Positions 1-10,745 of a stretch of DNA of 64,000 nt are shown in pieces. The position numbers and the translations under genes are program-made. The DNA is taken from assembly GCA_037042185.1 (NCBI GenBank), contig JAXQJY010000033.1, forward strand, positions 2,108,001 to 2,172,000, written 5' to 3'. Source of the DNA: Sordariomycetes sp. S80-01Y. Taxonomy: Eukaryota; Ascomycota; Sordariomycetes. Positions within the stretch are counted from its first letter, which is position 1; the number at the start of each line of letters is the position of its first letter. The notes under the pieces are model-generated. The model made no database searches, had not been told where the DNA came from, and was given only the letters and a program-made list of their open reading frames with translations.

Positions 1-26
1 TGGAAGGCCATGAGGTACGCAGCCAG

Positions 27-59
<33 letters not shown>

Positions 60-1229
60 GCTGAGCACGGCGGTGGAGGTGTCGGACTCGATGCCGACGC
101 TGAGGACGTCGACGCCCGAGGCGAAGACGTCGACCGACTGGCCAAAGTTGGAGAAGGGGGCGATGGTGTCGTCGCGGGCGTCGATGGCTCCGACGGTGAT
201 GGCGTTGGGCGCGGAGCCGGGGGAGGAGTTGACGGTGTCGACGGCGTCGTTGCCGGCGGCGACGACGGGGACGATGCCGGCCTCGAACATGGACTGGATG
301 GCGCGGTTGAGGGCCTCGGAGAAGCCGCCTCCGAGGGACATGTTCATAACAGCCTTGCCCTTGATGCCGCGGCTCTCGACGTCGTTGATAATCCACTGCA
401 TGCCGTCGATGACACCACCGTTGGAGCCCTGACCCTGGGCGCCGAGGACCTTGACGGCGACGATGTTGGCCTTCTTGGCGACACCAAAGGTGTTGCCGGC
501 GATGGTGCCGGCGACGTGGGAGCCGTGGCCGTTCTCGTCGGTGTCGACGTTGTCCACGAAGTTGGCGCCAAACTCGGCACGGCCGCCGAACTCGGAGTGA
601 GTGGTCAGGACACCGGTGTCGAGGACGTAGGCGGTGATGCCCTCGCCGGCGCTGTCGTCGAAGACGTAGTTGTTGGCGCCGGGCTGGTCGTTGGAGAGGC
701 GGTTCAGGCCGACGGGGGCGTTGGTCTGCATGACCAGGTCGTTGACGGAGACCTGGGTGTCGGCCTCGACGTACTCGACCTCGTCCGAGTTGAAGATGTC
801 CTGGATCATGTCGTCGTCCGCGTCGAGCAGCATGGCGCGCCAGTTGTTCATCTTGAAGGAGTGGACGTCGGTGGAGAGCAGCTTGCCGGCGGTGGAGCGC
901 TTGTTGAGGTTGCGCTTCTTGACCTGGGTGGTGTAGTGGGCGACGTTGGCCTCGATGGCGTCGTCCTCGTACGTCTCGTTGTAAACGACGATGTAGCGGT
1001 TGGGGATGACGTTCTTGGCGCCGGGGTTGGAGAGGATGGACGCAACGGCGGAGACGACGCCGTCGACGGCGTCGCCAATGTCCTGCATCACGTCGTCCAT
1101 GTCCGTCTTGCCGTCGCCGTTGGAGTCCTTGCCGCCGATGCTGATGTCCAGGTTCATCTGGGGCGCGGCGCTGGCGAGGGGGAGGGCGGCGAGCAGAGCT
1201 CCCGCGAGAATGTTCCTGAGAGGAGCCAT
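1..1229 (-). CDS. Secreted subtilisin-like serine protease (proteinase K type, S8A), 3' part outside window
   Basis: One open exon of 409 codons from the ATG at 1229 to the window edge; the C-terminus is missing. Residues 1-22 are a signal peptide ending in an Ala-rich cleavage region. An inhibitor I9-type propeptide follows ([10 protein letters not shown] near 77). The S8 domain shows Asp204 in AYVLDTGV, His235 in [10 protein letters not shown], oxyanion Asn327 in VAAGND and Ser393 in SGTSMASPH, so the visible catalytic set is complete. The family is autoprocessed and exported to degrade protein outside the cell. Odd point: between signal peptide and I9 domain (residues 35-46) lies an acidic loop [12 protein letters not shown] that fits the EF-hand/dockerin calcium-loop pattern, which I do not know from ordinary proteinase K propeptides. 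The opposite strand is also open over 400 codons, but this is a shadow caused by strong GC3 bias. Confidence 0.95.
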
Positions 1230-1847
1230 GGTGTTTGAAGTAGTATCAAGCGTTTGAGATGTACAGTGAGTGAGTGTGGGTTCAGAGTGAGACCAGATCC
1301 AGCCGTTTCACTCCTTTCTTTGAGACGTTGGTAATGATACACAGAATCCTAGATGCGGGATCCGGGTGAAGAAGTAGTTCAGACTCTTCAAGCAGTGATT
1401 CTTCTTTTTGTTTCTTCAGGCGAAAGAGCGGAAGCTACCAGGTATCGTCGGCGGCGATCAACGCTGGCGAGGTATTGTAAAAAAAGCGTACGAGTTACTC
1501 AAAAATTTGGTGAATAAGGAACAGATGCGAAGTGGAAATGCAATGAGTGGCTCGGTGTTCGCCGCAGCTGGGCTTGTAAGGACTGTGCTTCGTGGGGTCG
1601 CTATTCATCCAGATGAGAGTCAGCGTCCGTGAGTCAATGAATAATATGAGTAGTTGTGGGTGGTGGTGAGGCCCTCGGGTCGCCCATATCGTAGCCATTG
1701 TTGACAATAGACGAAGATTCACATTGTGCTGTTCTGTGCTGTGCCGGGACCGGGGCTGAGGAACCACTTACACGAGGGAAAAGGGAGACAACAGACACAG
1801 CTGCTGTCGAGGATGAGAATGAGGCAAGCGAACCGGGAGAGAGGGTA

Positions 1848-1885
1848 TGGAAGAGAAGAGGAAGAGGAAGAGGAAGAAAAGCGCA
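1848..1885. repeat. Purine (GAA/GAG) low-complexity tract
   Basis: An imperfect run of GAAGAG and GAGGAA units in intergenic DNA upstream of the subtilisin gene. Confidence 0.7.
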
Positions 1886-2343
1886 AGGCAGAAATGGAGA
1901 ATAACGACAATGCGGACGCGGCCTGGCGATGGATGAGAGGGACGTGGAGAAGGAGAGGGAAAAGAGGACGGATCGACGGGACTAACGCTAGGAAGAGGAA
2001 CTAGGGGAGTCAAGAGAGGCTAACAGATGGGGATGGGAAGCCATTATGAAGAGACAGGCGGCATCCCCAGCGCTTGGGCATCTGTGGGCGGTCCGGCGGG
2101 CAGCAGGCATTGTTGATTCGATGGGTGGTGATGGATGTCCTCAGGGGCCCGGCGTTTTGGCTGTTTGAAGTTGAGGCTGGCCGGAGGAAAAAGGGGTGGG
2201 GCCACGGGGGGGACGTGAAACGTCACAGGTCCGCGTCCAGAAATGCGTGGCAGCGGCTGCGAGCCAACCAATGTGTAGGTTGACAGCGTTGCCGCCTGTG
2301 CGCTGCTGTCCTGGAATTTCCTGCTCATCCTATTGCTGCTGCC

Positions 2344-2404
2344 GATGCTGATGCTGATGCTGATGCTGTTGGTAATGCTGCTGCTGCTGCTGCTGCTGCT
2401 GTTG
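2344..2404. repeat. GATGCT hexamer and CTG trinucleotide microsatellite
   Basis: Four tandem GATGCT units are followed, after a short interruption, by about nine CTG units. The array lies outside any supported coding region. Confidence 0.85.
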
Positions 2405-3590
2405 CTAATTACTCGCGGGACTGGCCTGGGCAGGGTTTGCACCATTCGTGCCATCGAATTTCGGTAATCCCATCCACTTCGCTTTCACTCCGTCCAGCGT
2501 GACTTCGTAGCCCCCCCCGGCACTGACATCATGGCATGCACCACGCCGGTGATCGTTATCACCCACGCAGACCCCGGGCGCGACCACGACCACGACCAAG
2601 GCAAGGCATGGGCACGAATTCCCATCTCCGTGGTCTGGTCGTCTCTAGGAGCAGAAATGCCGAGGAGCAGAGCGAAGCAAGAGCAGTGCGGTGCCATACA
2701 GGAGAGAGGCCGCGACGCCTTCCACGTCCGCCGCCGTCCTTCGAGACCGACTGGCGAAACGCCGACGAGGGTCCGCGGCGTCAAGCTGTCCCTGGCGTGC
2801 GTGGCCTGTGCCTGGGCGACTGTAAACGCTGGCGCCACGGCCCCTGCCATGCGAATCGTCCGCGTCGACGTGTGAAATTGCTAGAGTGGCGTCTAGGTCC
2901 GTAGCCGACTAGGGTGTCCCCACCAGACGCCCAAAGCGCCCTGACGATCGCCGAGTGCTCAGGCCTCTCAAGCCTCTCAGGCCTCTGCAGCCACTGAGAG
3001 CCCCGGTGGGGTGCCGCTGGCTGACCCTGGCGCGCCTCGGCCAATAGCTCGCGCGAATCTGACGCACGACACTTGCTGTTCCAGATCTCGCGAGATCTGG
3101 GCGAAACTGGGAGGGCTCTCTTTCAGGATGTGGAATCCGCCCCCGTCTAAGAATAAGTCCCTCCAGGTTTGAAGACGACGTTTGCGCTGTCGCGACCGCG
3201 AAACCCACCGCGTACTTGAACCCAGCCCCGTGCAGTCTTCGAAACGAACTGACCTCCCGCGTCGGCTCCTCGTTGCCGAAGCCTGTTCCCGTCCGCACAG
3301 GATTCCAACATTTGGTCCTGACACAATGCCCAGCGCGCACAGACGACAAAGGACCCGGCACGAGCAAAGGCGGTCGGCGACGTGGTGCCGTCGGCGTCGT
3401 CTTCGCGTCCCAGCGCCAACCTCTCAGGCGGGACACGTGAAGCCATTGCGCCGAGGTGCCATGCTGGGCTGCGAGGGTTTCGTGGTCTGCGCGGAGATAG
3501 ATCCCTTCACCTTGTCCTAGGAACGGGGAGAAATCAGGGACCAACCTGGAAGGAAATACGCGTGATGGCGATGAGATGTCGGTGCTCCGT

Positions 3591-3634
3591 CAGCGGTGCG
3601 CAGCGGTGCGCAGCGGTGCAGCAGCGGTGCAGCA
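3591..3634. repeat. Short tandem repeat of a 10-base unit
   Basis: The unit CAGCGGTGCG is repeated, first exactly and then with small changes, about 250 bases upstream of the RidA start codon. Confidence 0.75.
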
Positions 3635-3887
3635 GCCCCCGAGCTCGGCCGTCTGGTCGCTTGGCCGCGGAGAAGTGTGGAGCTCTGTCGGCCAGCACCC
3701 GACGCATCTCGACCGCGACTACGGAGTGCTCGCTACAACACCTGAGCTGCACCTGGCATAGTACTGGGGAGTTAAAACAGCTGTCTTACTTACCAGCATC
3801 CCAGACCCCCGCATCCCCCAAGACTCATCAACGCGAAACACCAGCTCACCAAACATCTTGGCATCCAGAACTGCCCCGGCCGCCGCA

Positions 3888-4350
3888 ATGCCCAAGTCCA
3901 CCATCAGCACCTCCTCGGCGCCCCCGCCGCTCCCCCAGTTCTCCCAGGCCACCGTCTACAACGGCGTCATCTTCTGCAGCGGCGCCATCGGCATGGACCC
4001 CGAGACCAAGCAGATCGTCGCCGGCTCCGTCAAGGACCGCGCCCGCCGCGCCCTGCTCAACCTCAAGGCCATCCTGGAGGCCGGCGGCAGCAGCCTGGAC
4101 GACGTCCTCAAGGTCAACATCTACCTGACCGACATGGCCAACTTTGGCGCTTTCAACGAGGCCTGGGATGAGTTCTTCACCATGAAGGAGAAGCCGGTAG
4201 GTCACAGCCCTCTTACTCTGACGAGATGCGCAGCAGGTTGCTCACGGTCATGTGCAGGCTCGTACTTGCGTCGCCGTCCATCAGCTTCCCTTTGGTACCG
4301 ATGTAGAGGTGGAGTGCAACGCCGCCGTGGGACACAAGGCAAAGCTTTGA
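3888..4350 (+). CDS. RidA/YjgF/Mmf1-family enamine/imine deaminase
   Basis: Two exons, 3888-4196 and 4258-4350, give 133 residues, the usual family size. The 61-bp intron has donor GTAGGT and acceptor GTGCAG; without it the frame runs on as a non-homologous tail. Family landmarks are the YNGVIFCSGAIGMDP stretch, the DDVLKVNIYLTDMANF stretch and the C-terminal RTCVAVHQLPFG, whose Arg and Glu (DVEVEC) build the active site between subunits. RidA proteins form trimers and hydrolyse reactive 2-aminoacrylate-type imines made by PLP enzymes; fungal forms are cytosolic or mitochondrial (Mmf1). Residues 1-18 are Ser/Pro-rich and could be a weak targeting sequence. The gene ends 53 bases before the 3' end of the convergent carboxylesterase. 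Confidence 0.93.
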
Positions 4351-4402
4351 GCGCATCAATGACATCAATGACAGCAATGATCAGTTCCAAACGTTGCGTC
4401 TT

Positions 4403-6084
4403 CTACTGCTGCGAGAGCTCTACCTTGCTCCACCAGAACTCGCACTTGTCCCTCTCCCATCCGTCGCCCTCCATCTCCGCCGGCGGCCCGTACTCTCCCC
4501 CGACCAGTGTCTTGTCCTTGGCGCCGAACACCATCGATTTTGGATCCTGCTTCGTGTACCTCTCCCAAGACGGACGCTCCAGCTCCTTTGATTTGAGTCC
4601 GTTCGGATCGCCAGTGACGATGAAGCTCACCGTGTAGTCGTGCAGCGTGCGTGCGAGCTTGGCCTGGCCCTCCGACAGAGCCAGAACGTGCGGCTCGCAC
4701 ACTTCGTACCGCATGTTGTCGCCGTGCCGCGCCCCCTCCAGAACCGTCGCCTCCAGCGCCCACTGATAGACGTAGACGGGCACCTCGGGGCTCGCCAGCT
4801 CCGCCGTCTGCCGCACCGGCGCCACGTATGCGTAGTGCGCGTATGCCTGCTCGATGCGCTTGTACTGGCTGCCGACGCCCTTCCGCGTCTCCCTGTACGC
4901 GGAGCTCTCGTTCTTGACGGGGTCGGCGTACAGACGGTCGATCGTGGCGACATCCTCCTCGCTCAGCAAGGGGAGCAGGTCCGCGAAGAACTTGGGGAAC
5001 TCGGCTGCGTCGTCCATCTGCTTGTTGACGTACAGCGACCCCTCGTTCCTGGTGAAGCCGGTCATGATGGGCACCTTGTGCCACTTGCCGCTCTTCCACG
5101 TCTCCAGCGGCGGTCCGGGGATGACGTCGCCGTCAATGACGGGCTGGAACGCCCATCGCAGCGACGGATTATACTTGTCGAATACCTTTGTCTGCGCGGC
5201 GGATACGATGTCCGTCGGCAAAGAGCGCAGGTAGGGGAATATGCCGTCGGGAGGTGTGTCCGACGGCAGATTGACAGCTTCGAGGAAGTCGTTGAACTGC
5301 TGCTCGTGGATGGGCGCAAAGTAGGGGCGCACGGCCCGGGATGTCGAGGCCCCAGACTGGATGATGACCCGGTGGAAAAGGGGCTCGACGCCTTCTTTGT
5401 AGTTGTTGAGATGATGACCAATCTATCAGGTGTAAGCCTGTGTCTTTTAGGGTTTTCACGAAGTCAACTTACCGAATGCCCTCCAGCAGATAGTCCGAAC
5501 AGCGTGACATTTTTGGGATCGCCGCCAAATTGAGCGATGTTATCCCTCACCCATTCTAACAAGACGATCTGGTCCCTCAAGCCGAGATTAAGAATGCCCT
5601 CATTTGCACTCAGTGAAGATGGCAAGAACCCCAGAGCTCCCAGGCGGTAGTTGAACGAGACGGCAATGAAGGGCTCCTCAGACCACGCAACCATAGACGC
5701 CGTGTTGTGCCCCGACGACACTCCTCGATTGAAGGCTCCGCCATGGATGTACACAGCCACGGGGAGAGGCTTCTGCTCCTGGCCCGGGGTAGGAACATGT
5801 CGGAAGACGTTGACGTGCAGGCAGTCCTCGCTGTACACCAGCTTCGGCCCTCCAGCCAGCAGAGGCTTGCCCGGCGCCGCGGGCCCGTAGGCCGAGGCTT
5901 CGATCACTGCGTCGGACGAGGGAGGAACCTTCTCAGCTGGGCGGAAGCGTCTTTCCCCGGTTGGGGGGAGGGCGTATGGAATGCCGCGAAAGGACTCAAC
6001 CGGGCGAGGGAGACTGTCCGTCAGGGTGAGGCCGTTGACCGTGCCCTGAGGGAGCTTGACGGACGGTCGTTGGGGAGAGGCCAT
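4403..6084 (-). CDS. Type-B carboxylesterase (alpha/beta hydrolase), cytosolic
   Basis: Two exons (6084-5473 and 5422-4403) give 543 residues, normal for the cholinesterase/carboxylesterase family. The 50-bp intron starts GTAAGT and ends CTGATAG, joining GLSAGGHS to IGHHLNNY. Visible motifs are FRGIPYALPP near 32, oxyanion HGGAF at 114-118, nucleophile Ser199 in GLSAGG, Glu331 in TRNEGSLY and His437 in ARHGD, a complete triad. SEDCLHVNV near 85-93 is the family signature. There is no signal peptide, so the enzyme is probably intracellular and acts on esters from the environment or secondary metabolism. The substrate cannot be read from sequence. Confidence 0.95.
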
Positions 6085-6804
6085 TTTGTGGTGCTAGAGT
6101 GTTTTTGCGCGCGTGATGTTCTATCGAGTGATGAGTTGCTGAGTAGGAGTATGTGAGGAGAACTAGCATCGCCTTCGATACGTTACGATCTGACTTGGAC
6201 AGTCGCCTCGTCACGACACACGCACTTCCTATGCGCCGAGTCCAAGCGATCAAACCCGCAGCAGCACCGCAACCTCCGATCCCGGAAATCCGCCCTTTGC
6301 TGTAGTCGACCCAATTGACACGGTCCGCATGCTGAGGTCCGAGTCAGTGGACCCCTACCGTCGCTCCGCGTCCGACTCGGCCTCTACATCTCAGGGCCGT
6401 GACCCCAACTCGGTTCTAAATGTGGCCGCCGGGAAGTAACAGAACGGATGTGAGTGGTTCCCGAGGAGGGGGTGAGATGCACTTACAGTATTTGCGTGTA
6501 ATAGAGGGCAGTGCGGGATTCGGCTTTGTCTTCCCGATAGGAGAGATAGACTAGGGTGGGGTGGAGAAGGGCATGCCGCTTTCTCCAACTTGATAAGATG
6601 GGCTTGAAGCGCTAAGCGGGAAACAGACCGGCAGTGATAGGGAGGTTTCTATATGGGTAAGGCGTGTTGCAGAGGTCCCTGATAGCCTGCAGGAGATCGT
6701 ACAGGTGGGTTGCTCTGCTGAGTGGTTGTGCAACGGTGACACCAAGTACTGTAGCGGACGTCGAACGGGAACTGTGCTGGCATTGAGTTATGACGTTGCA
6801 CAGA
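6085..6804. other. Intergenic region
   Basis: Promoter side of the carboxylesterase. No motif-bearing frame and no repeat was seen. Confidence 0.6.
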
Positions 6805-7693
6805 TCAAGCATAGAAATGGCCTTTGGTACCTAGACAAGCGCCATAGTGCCCGTACACCTCTCTCAGCTGCTCCCAACCAACAATCTCTCCGTATATCAG
6901 CTTCGCAACCTGCTTCCCAGCCCAGAGACTTCCTCTTGGAGACGGCATGCACTGACGATGGGCAATCTCTGCACTCCCAGAAGCCATGTAGGTGGAAAGG
7001 CGTGTCAGATTCCGGCGCAGAGCAATGTCCACCTCTGGATCATCCAGCGGCGGCCTCTTCTGTCGAGCAATTTCCTTTATAGATTCCACGACGAGGCTCT
7101 TTAAGTCGACGATGGGCTGGTTTTCTTCATCTGATAACCCTGGGAATGTGACAAGCTCAGGACAGACCGACAACTGCTCGAGGGGAGCCGCTTGGGCGTT
7201 ACTCCAATCGATAATTCCTGTCAGGTTGTATTCGTTGTCAAAAAGCATGTTGCCGAAATGCAGATCGAGATGGCACAGGGGAAGGGGCCGCGGACGTCTC
7301 AAAGTCGAAAACTTTTAGGGATCGGGATGCTAGTGTGCCTTCTGACCATCTTCATGGTAGCAATTTCGCTGAGCATCGGAGTCTATCGCCGTCATCGAGG
7401 GCCTGGTGCGGGACCCGAACGATCCAGTACACCTTATCTGAGAATGCAAGCTCCAGGACCACGTTGTTGAAACCAGATGTGAACTGCGCTAGATTGACGC
7501 TACACTTAACGTACAAGGCTAGGTCCGGTTGATGTCTCCTCCGCGACTCTATTCCGCGTGTCTTCAGATATTCGAAGTCTGCCGAGGAGATGAGAGATTG
7601 GATTCGCTTTATTTCGTCCGAATCTGGTTGCACGGCGGCAGAGCCCTGCCAGTGGTCGCTTGGTCTGACCCGTCTTTCCATTGCGCTCTTCAC
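6805..7693 (-). pseudogene. Decayed aminoglycoside-phosphotransferase-like (APH/choline kinase fold) gene
   Basis: Pieces of one APH-family protein lie in order in different minus-strand frames. The N-lobe piece (7693 to about 7380) carries GFNNVVLELAF and YWIVRVP. A one-base frame change leads to SEIATMKMVRRHTSIPIPK (about 7374-7313). A second change at a TTTT run leads to FDFETSA (about 7308-7288). A junction then jumps directly to CHLDLHFGNMLFD and TGIIDWSNA (7302 frame), which hold the catalytic HxDxxxxN and metal-binding Asp motifs. Intact members have roughly 100 residues between FDFETSA and the HxD motif; here fewer than ten remain. I therefore call a pseudogene with at least two frameshifts and an internal deletion. 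No splice-site set rescues it. Confidence 0.85.
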
Positions 7694-8331
7694 TACTTAA
7701 TTCAGGCGACAATTCAGTACACAGTTCGCTGGCGTGCGGCATTAAATAAAGTAACAGAAATTAGGAAATGCACTGATGAAGGAGGGATCGATGAGTTGAG
7801 TCTTGGAAGATGCTCAGAACCGAAGAGTAAGATGAAGGCACATGGCTGCGGAGAAGATCGCAGCCGCGTTGGCCAACACCAGGTGGCATGAGAATACGGT
7901 ACTTGGATGATTGAGCTGTTGGTTAGTCTCATTACGGTGACGGTGAAGCCATGCAGGGCCAGGGCGGCAATGCGGGATTCGGGATTCGTCTATCGTTGGA
8001 GACGTCCCCTGTCATGGTGCGGGATCCAAATCAGGTTTAGGGGGCTGATACACCTCCCCCCCTTTCTTTCATCGTGGACCCAGCCGGCTCCACCCCCGCA
8101 ATGCGATATCGGGAAGAGTCCGACCTCAGTGATAGGGATTATCAGGCTGGTGATTTCGAGAGGGTCGTGAGTATGACCTGGCGCGGATGCCCTTTGCCGT
8201 TGGAGTATATATCGCAAATGGCGGTCCTCGCCCCTCCCTGATGTGCTGAGGTTCCATTCCCAAGCCTACCATATCTGAGGTCCTCTTTGGTACAACCACC
8301 TACATGTTCGAAGTGCTTGCTGGCCTACGAC
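7694..8331. other. Intergenic region and promoter of the MFS gene
   Basis: No supported gene. A TATA-like element is annotated separately at 8206-8212. Confidence 0.6.
8206..8212 (+). promoter_or_regulatory. TATA-like element of the MFS permease gene
   Basis: TATATAT lies 120 bases before the ATG at 8332, a plausible core-promoter distance for a fungal gene. Confidence 0.45.
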
Positions 8332-9967
8332 ATGGATCCAGAGATCAACTCCGCTAAGGTTGACCAGAAGATCAACGCCCACGATGTCTCGAACATGGAC
8401 AGCTCGTCTGCCGTCAAGCAACTCCCAGCTGAGGCTACCCACGACCTCGACGAGACCGAGATCTTCTTGCGGGAGCACAACTTCACGCAGCGCACCTTGG
8501 ACGAGCTCCTGTCCGACGGGCCCCGTCAGAGGCGTCTCGTGCGCAAAGTCGACCTCCTGGTCCTTCCCCTCCTGGCGGGGACCTATGTCTTGCAGTACAT
8601 CGACAAGCAGGCCATGTCCTACGCTGCCGTGTTCGATCTCTTCACCAGCACCAGCGTCACGCCAACGCAGTACTCGTGGTTTGCCAGCATCTTCTACTTT
8701 GCCTACCTCGTGGCTGAGTACCCGTGGGTGTTCCTCGCGCAGAAGACGAGGATGGCCAAGGTTGTCAGCGGCTGCGTGCTGAGCTGGGGCTCGGTGCTTA
8801 TGCTCACGGCCGCGTGCAAGGACTTCCCTGGCCTGGCCGCTTGCCGTTTCTTCCTGGGCTTCTTCGAGGCCCCCATCACCACTTGCTTCATGATGACGGT
8901 ATCGATGTGGTACGTTCGCCGTGACCAACCCCTGAGGGCTGGACTTTTCTACTGCTGTAACGGCGTGGGCTCCATGCTTGGTGGTGTGTTCAGCTACGCC
9001 ATTGGACAGATTGATGGGTTCCCCGTTTGGAGGGCCGTCTTCATCGTCTGTGGTGGACTGACCATCATTTGGGGGTTCGTCCTTCTTTGGTTCCTCCCCG
9101 ACAGTATCATCACGGCCAAATTCTTCACCCTGGAGGAGAAGGCTATCCTGATCGGACGTGCCCGACTTGCCCACACCGGTGTGCTGAACAAGAAAATCAA
9201 GTGGTATCAGATCCGCGAAGCTCTGATGGACCCGCAGGTCTGGCTGCTGACACTGTTCACCCTGCTCAACGAAGTGATCAACGGAGGTGTCGCCAACTTT
9301 GGCAAGCTCATCATCAAGGGAGTGGTGCAAGATCCCCTGAAAACGACGGCATTGGGAATTCCGCAAGGCGCTTTCCAAGTCTTCTGGATCCTCTCGGGAA
9401 CCTTCCTAGCTTCGAAGCTTCGAAACTGTCGGACCGCTGTCATGGCAGCGTACCTCGTTCCCACCATCATTGGAACTTGCCTCATGTGGAAGCTCGACCG
9501 CGACCACCACAAGATCGGTGTTCTCTTCGGGTACTACATCGTCGGGTCCTTTGTCGCTTCTCTGGTCCTGGCATTGCAAATGCCGGCGACCAATCTGGGT
9601 GGATATACAAAGCGCATAACAGCGTCGGCCATCGTCTTCACGGCATACTGTGTTGGCAATATCATCGGACCGCATGCATTCCTGGAGGAAGAAGCCCCCG
9701 AGTATCCTACTGGATGCAAATTATTCCTGGCGTGCTCAATCAGCCAGATGGTCATCGCCATCGGACTGAGGATGCTGCTGGTAGCGAGGAACAAGAGGAG
9801 GGACGAGGCAGCAGCTGCCGTTGGAGGTGGTGACATCGATCTCGAAGGAGATGACGCCGTTGACATGACGGATTTTGAGGTAAGTTCTTGAATATGGATC
9901 GACTTTCGAGTCTTCTTGGGATGCTAACTATGTCCTGCAGAACACACATTTCCGATACGTGATATGA
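8332..9967 (+). CDS. MFS permease of the anion:cation symporter family (Dal5/allantoate permease-like)
   Basis: Two exons, 8332-9879 and 9941-9967, give 524 residues. The 61-bp intron has GTAAGT, a GCTAAC branch site and CCTGCAG, and adds the tail NTHFRYVI. I chose the ATG at 8332 because the longer frame starts with a non-ATG codon. A charged N-tail of about 75 residues precedes roughly 12 hydrophobic segments. Family hallmarks are VDLLVLPLLAGTYVLQYIDK, the A-loop type WFASIFYFAYLVAEYP and RFFLGFFEAPI. Relatives import carboxylates, vitamins, allantoate or small peptides with protons; the substrate is unknown here. It sits 0.8 kb upstream of a secreted pectate lyase, so uptake of a plant-derived compound is possible, but this is inference. 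Confidence 0.93.
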
Positions 9968-10745
9968 TGTTTTGAATCAATGGGTGATGAGCTTTGTGAG
10001 CTTTGGACAACTGGATCTCGAACTCTTCTTGAAATCATATTTTTAGAAAGAGCACTGTCTTTCCAACTTGAAATACAAAACCAGGCAAGCGGGAGTTGCT
10101 GAAGGATTCAATAGTCCTTGTTCGCATTAGCTGGTCGATTTGGAAAGCCACCAATTGGAGTCATTCGTGAGGATCTGGTCGGATTAGCCCGAGTCTCGGA
10201 CTGTCATTGTCAATCAAAGGATTCAGAGTCCGGTGATCGGGTATATAGAAATCCTCCAGGTGAATGTACTTTGCCTGAAGCAAGGCCATGGCTCGGACCT
10301 GGCCGCAAATCTGTTTACAATCCGCCCTCTCGATGGCGGGGTGCATATGCGATTCGCGACAGCCGACGTGCATCAATTTATCCAATCCCCGAATACCCTT
10401 CGGCCAATTTACCCCAGATGACGAGAGCCGGCAATGACGGCTCCAGCTTTCAGGCGTGGATCGCCCTGTTTTGTTTCGAAATGGGCATGTAAGAAGCTCC
10501 TCAACCCCCTGTCCCGTTGGTGGGAAAAACCAACTGCGAGATCTCGTCGCAACAAGACCGAGGTGCAAATCACACCTGGATGCGGAGCTCAGCGATGATG
10601 TCTTTCCTCAAACGGTAGCGTGTATAGTAATTGATTGGTGTATGTACTTAAGCCGGATCGTTCCCGACACTGAAAACGCTGGACTGCTATCCTCACTCGC
10701 GCGTCAAACACTCACTTCGGGCACTGTTCTCGATCACTATTGAAG
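9968..10745. other. Intergenic region upstream of the pectate lyase
   Basis: No motif-bearing frame. It probably holds the MFS terminator and the pectate lyase promoter. Confidence 0.6.

Larger units (their letters stand above)
1230..3887. other. Intergenic region, low-complexity, no supported gene
   Basis: About 2.65 kb between the subtilisin start and the RidA gene. It contains a GAA/GAG-rich tract near 1848-1885, a GATGCT/CTG tandem array near 2344-2404 and a 10-base tandem repeat at 3591-3634. Several open frames of 100-210 codons exist on both strands but they overlap each other, have arginine/serine-rich low-complexity composition and show no family motif. I read the region as promoter and UTR sequence. 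Confidence 0.6.

Noticed and set aside
36-1238. 400-codon plus-strand open frame over the subtilisin gene
   Set aside because: It is antisense to a complete subtilisin domain and has Gly/Val/Asp-rich composition caused by GC3 bias of the real gene.
2909-3544. 211-codon minus-strand frame
   Set aside because: Overlaps other frames on both strands, no family motif, Arg/Ser-rich random-like composition, no promoter or splice support.
8266-9378. 370-codon minus-strand frame over the MFS gene
   Set aside because: Antisense shadow of a clear 12-helix permease.
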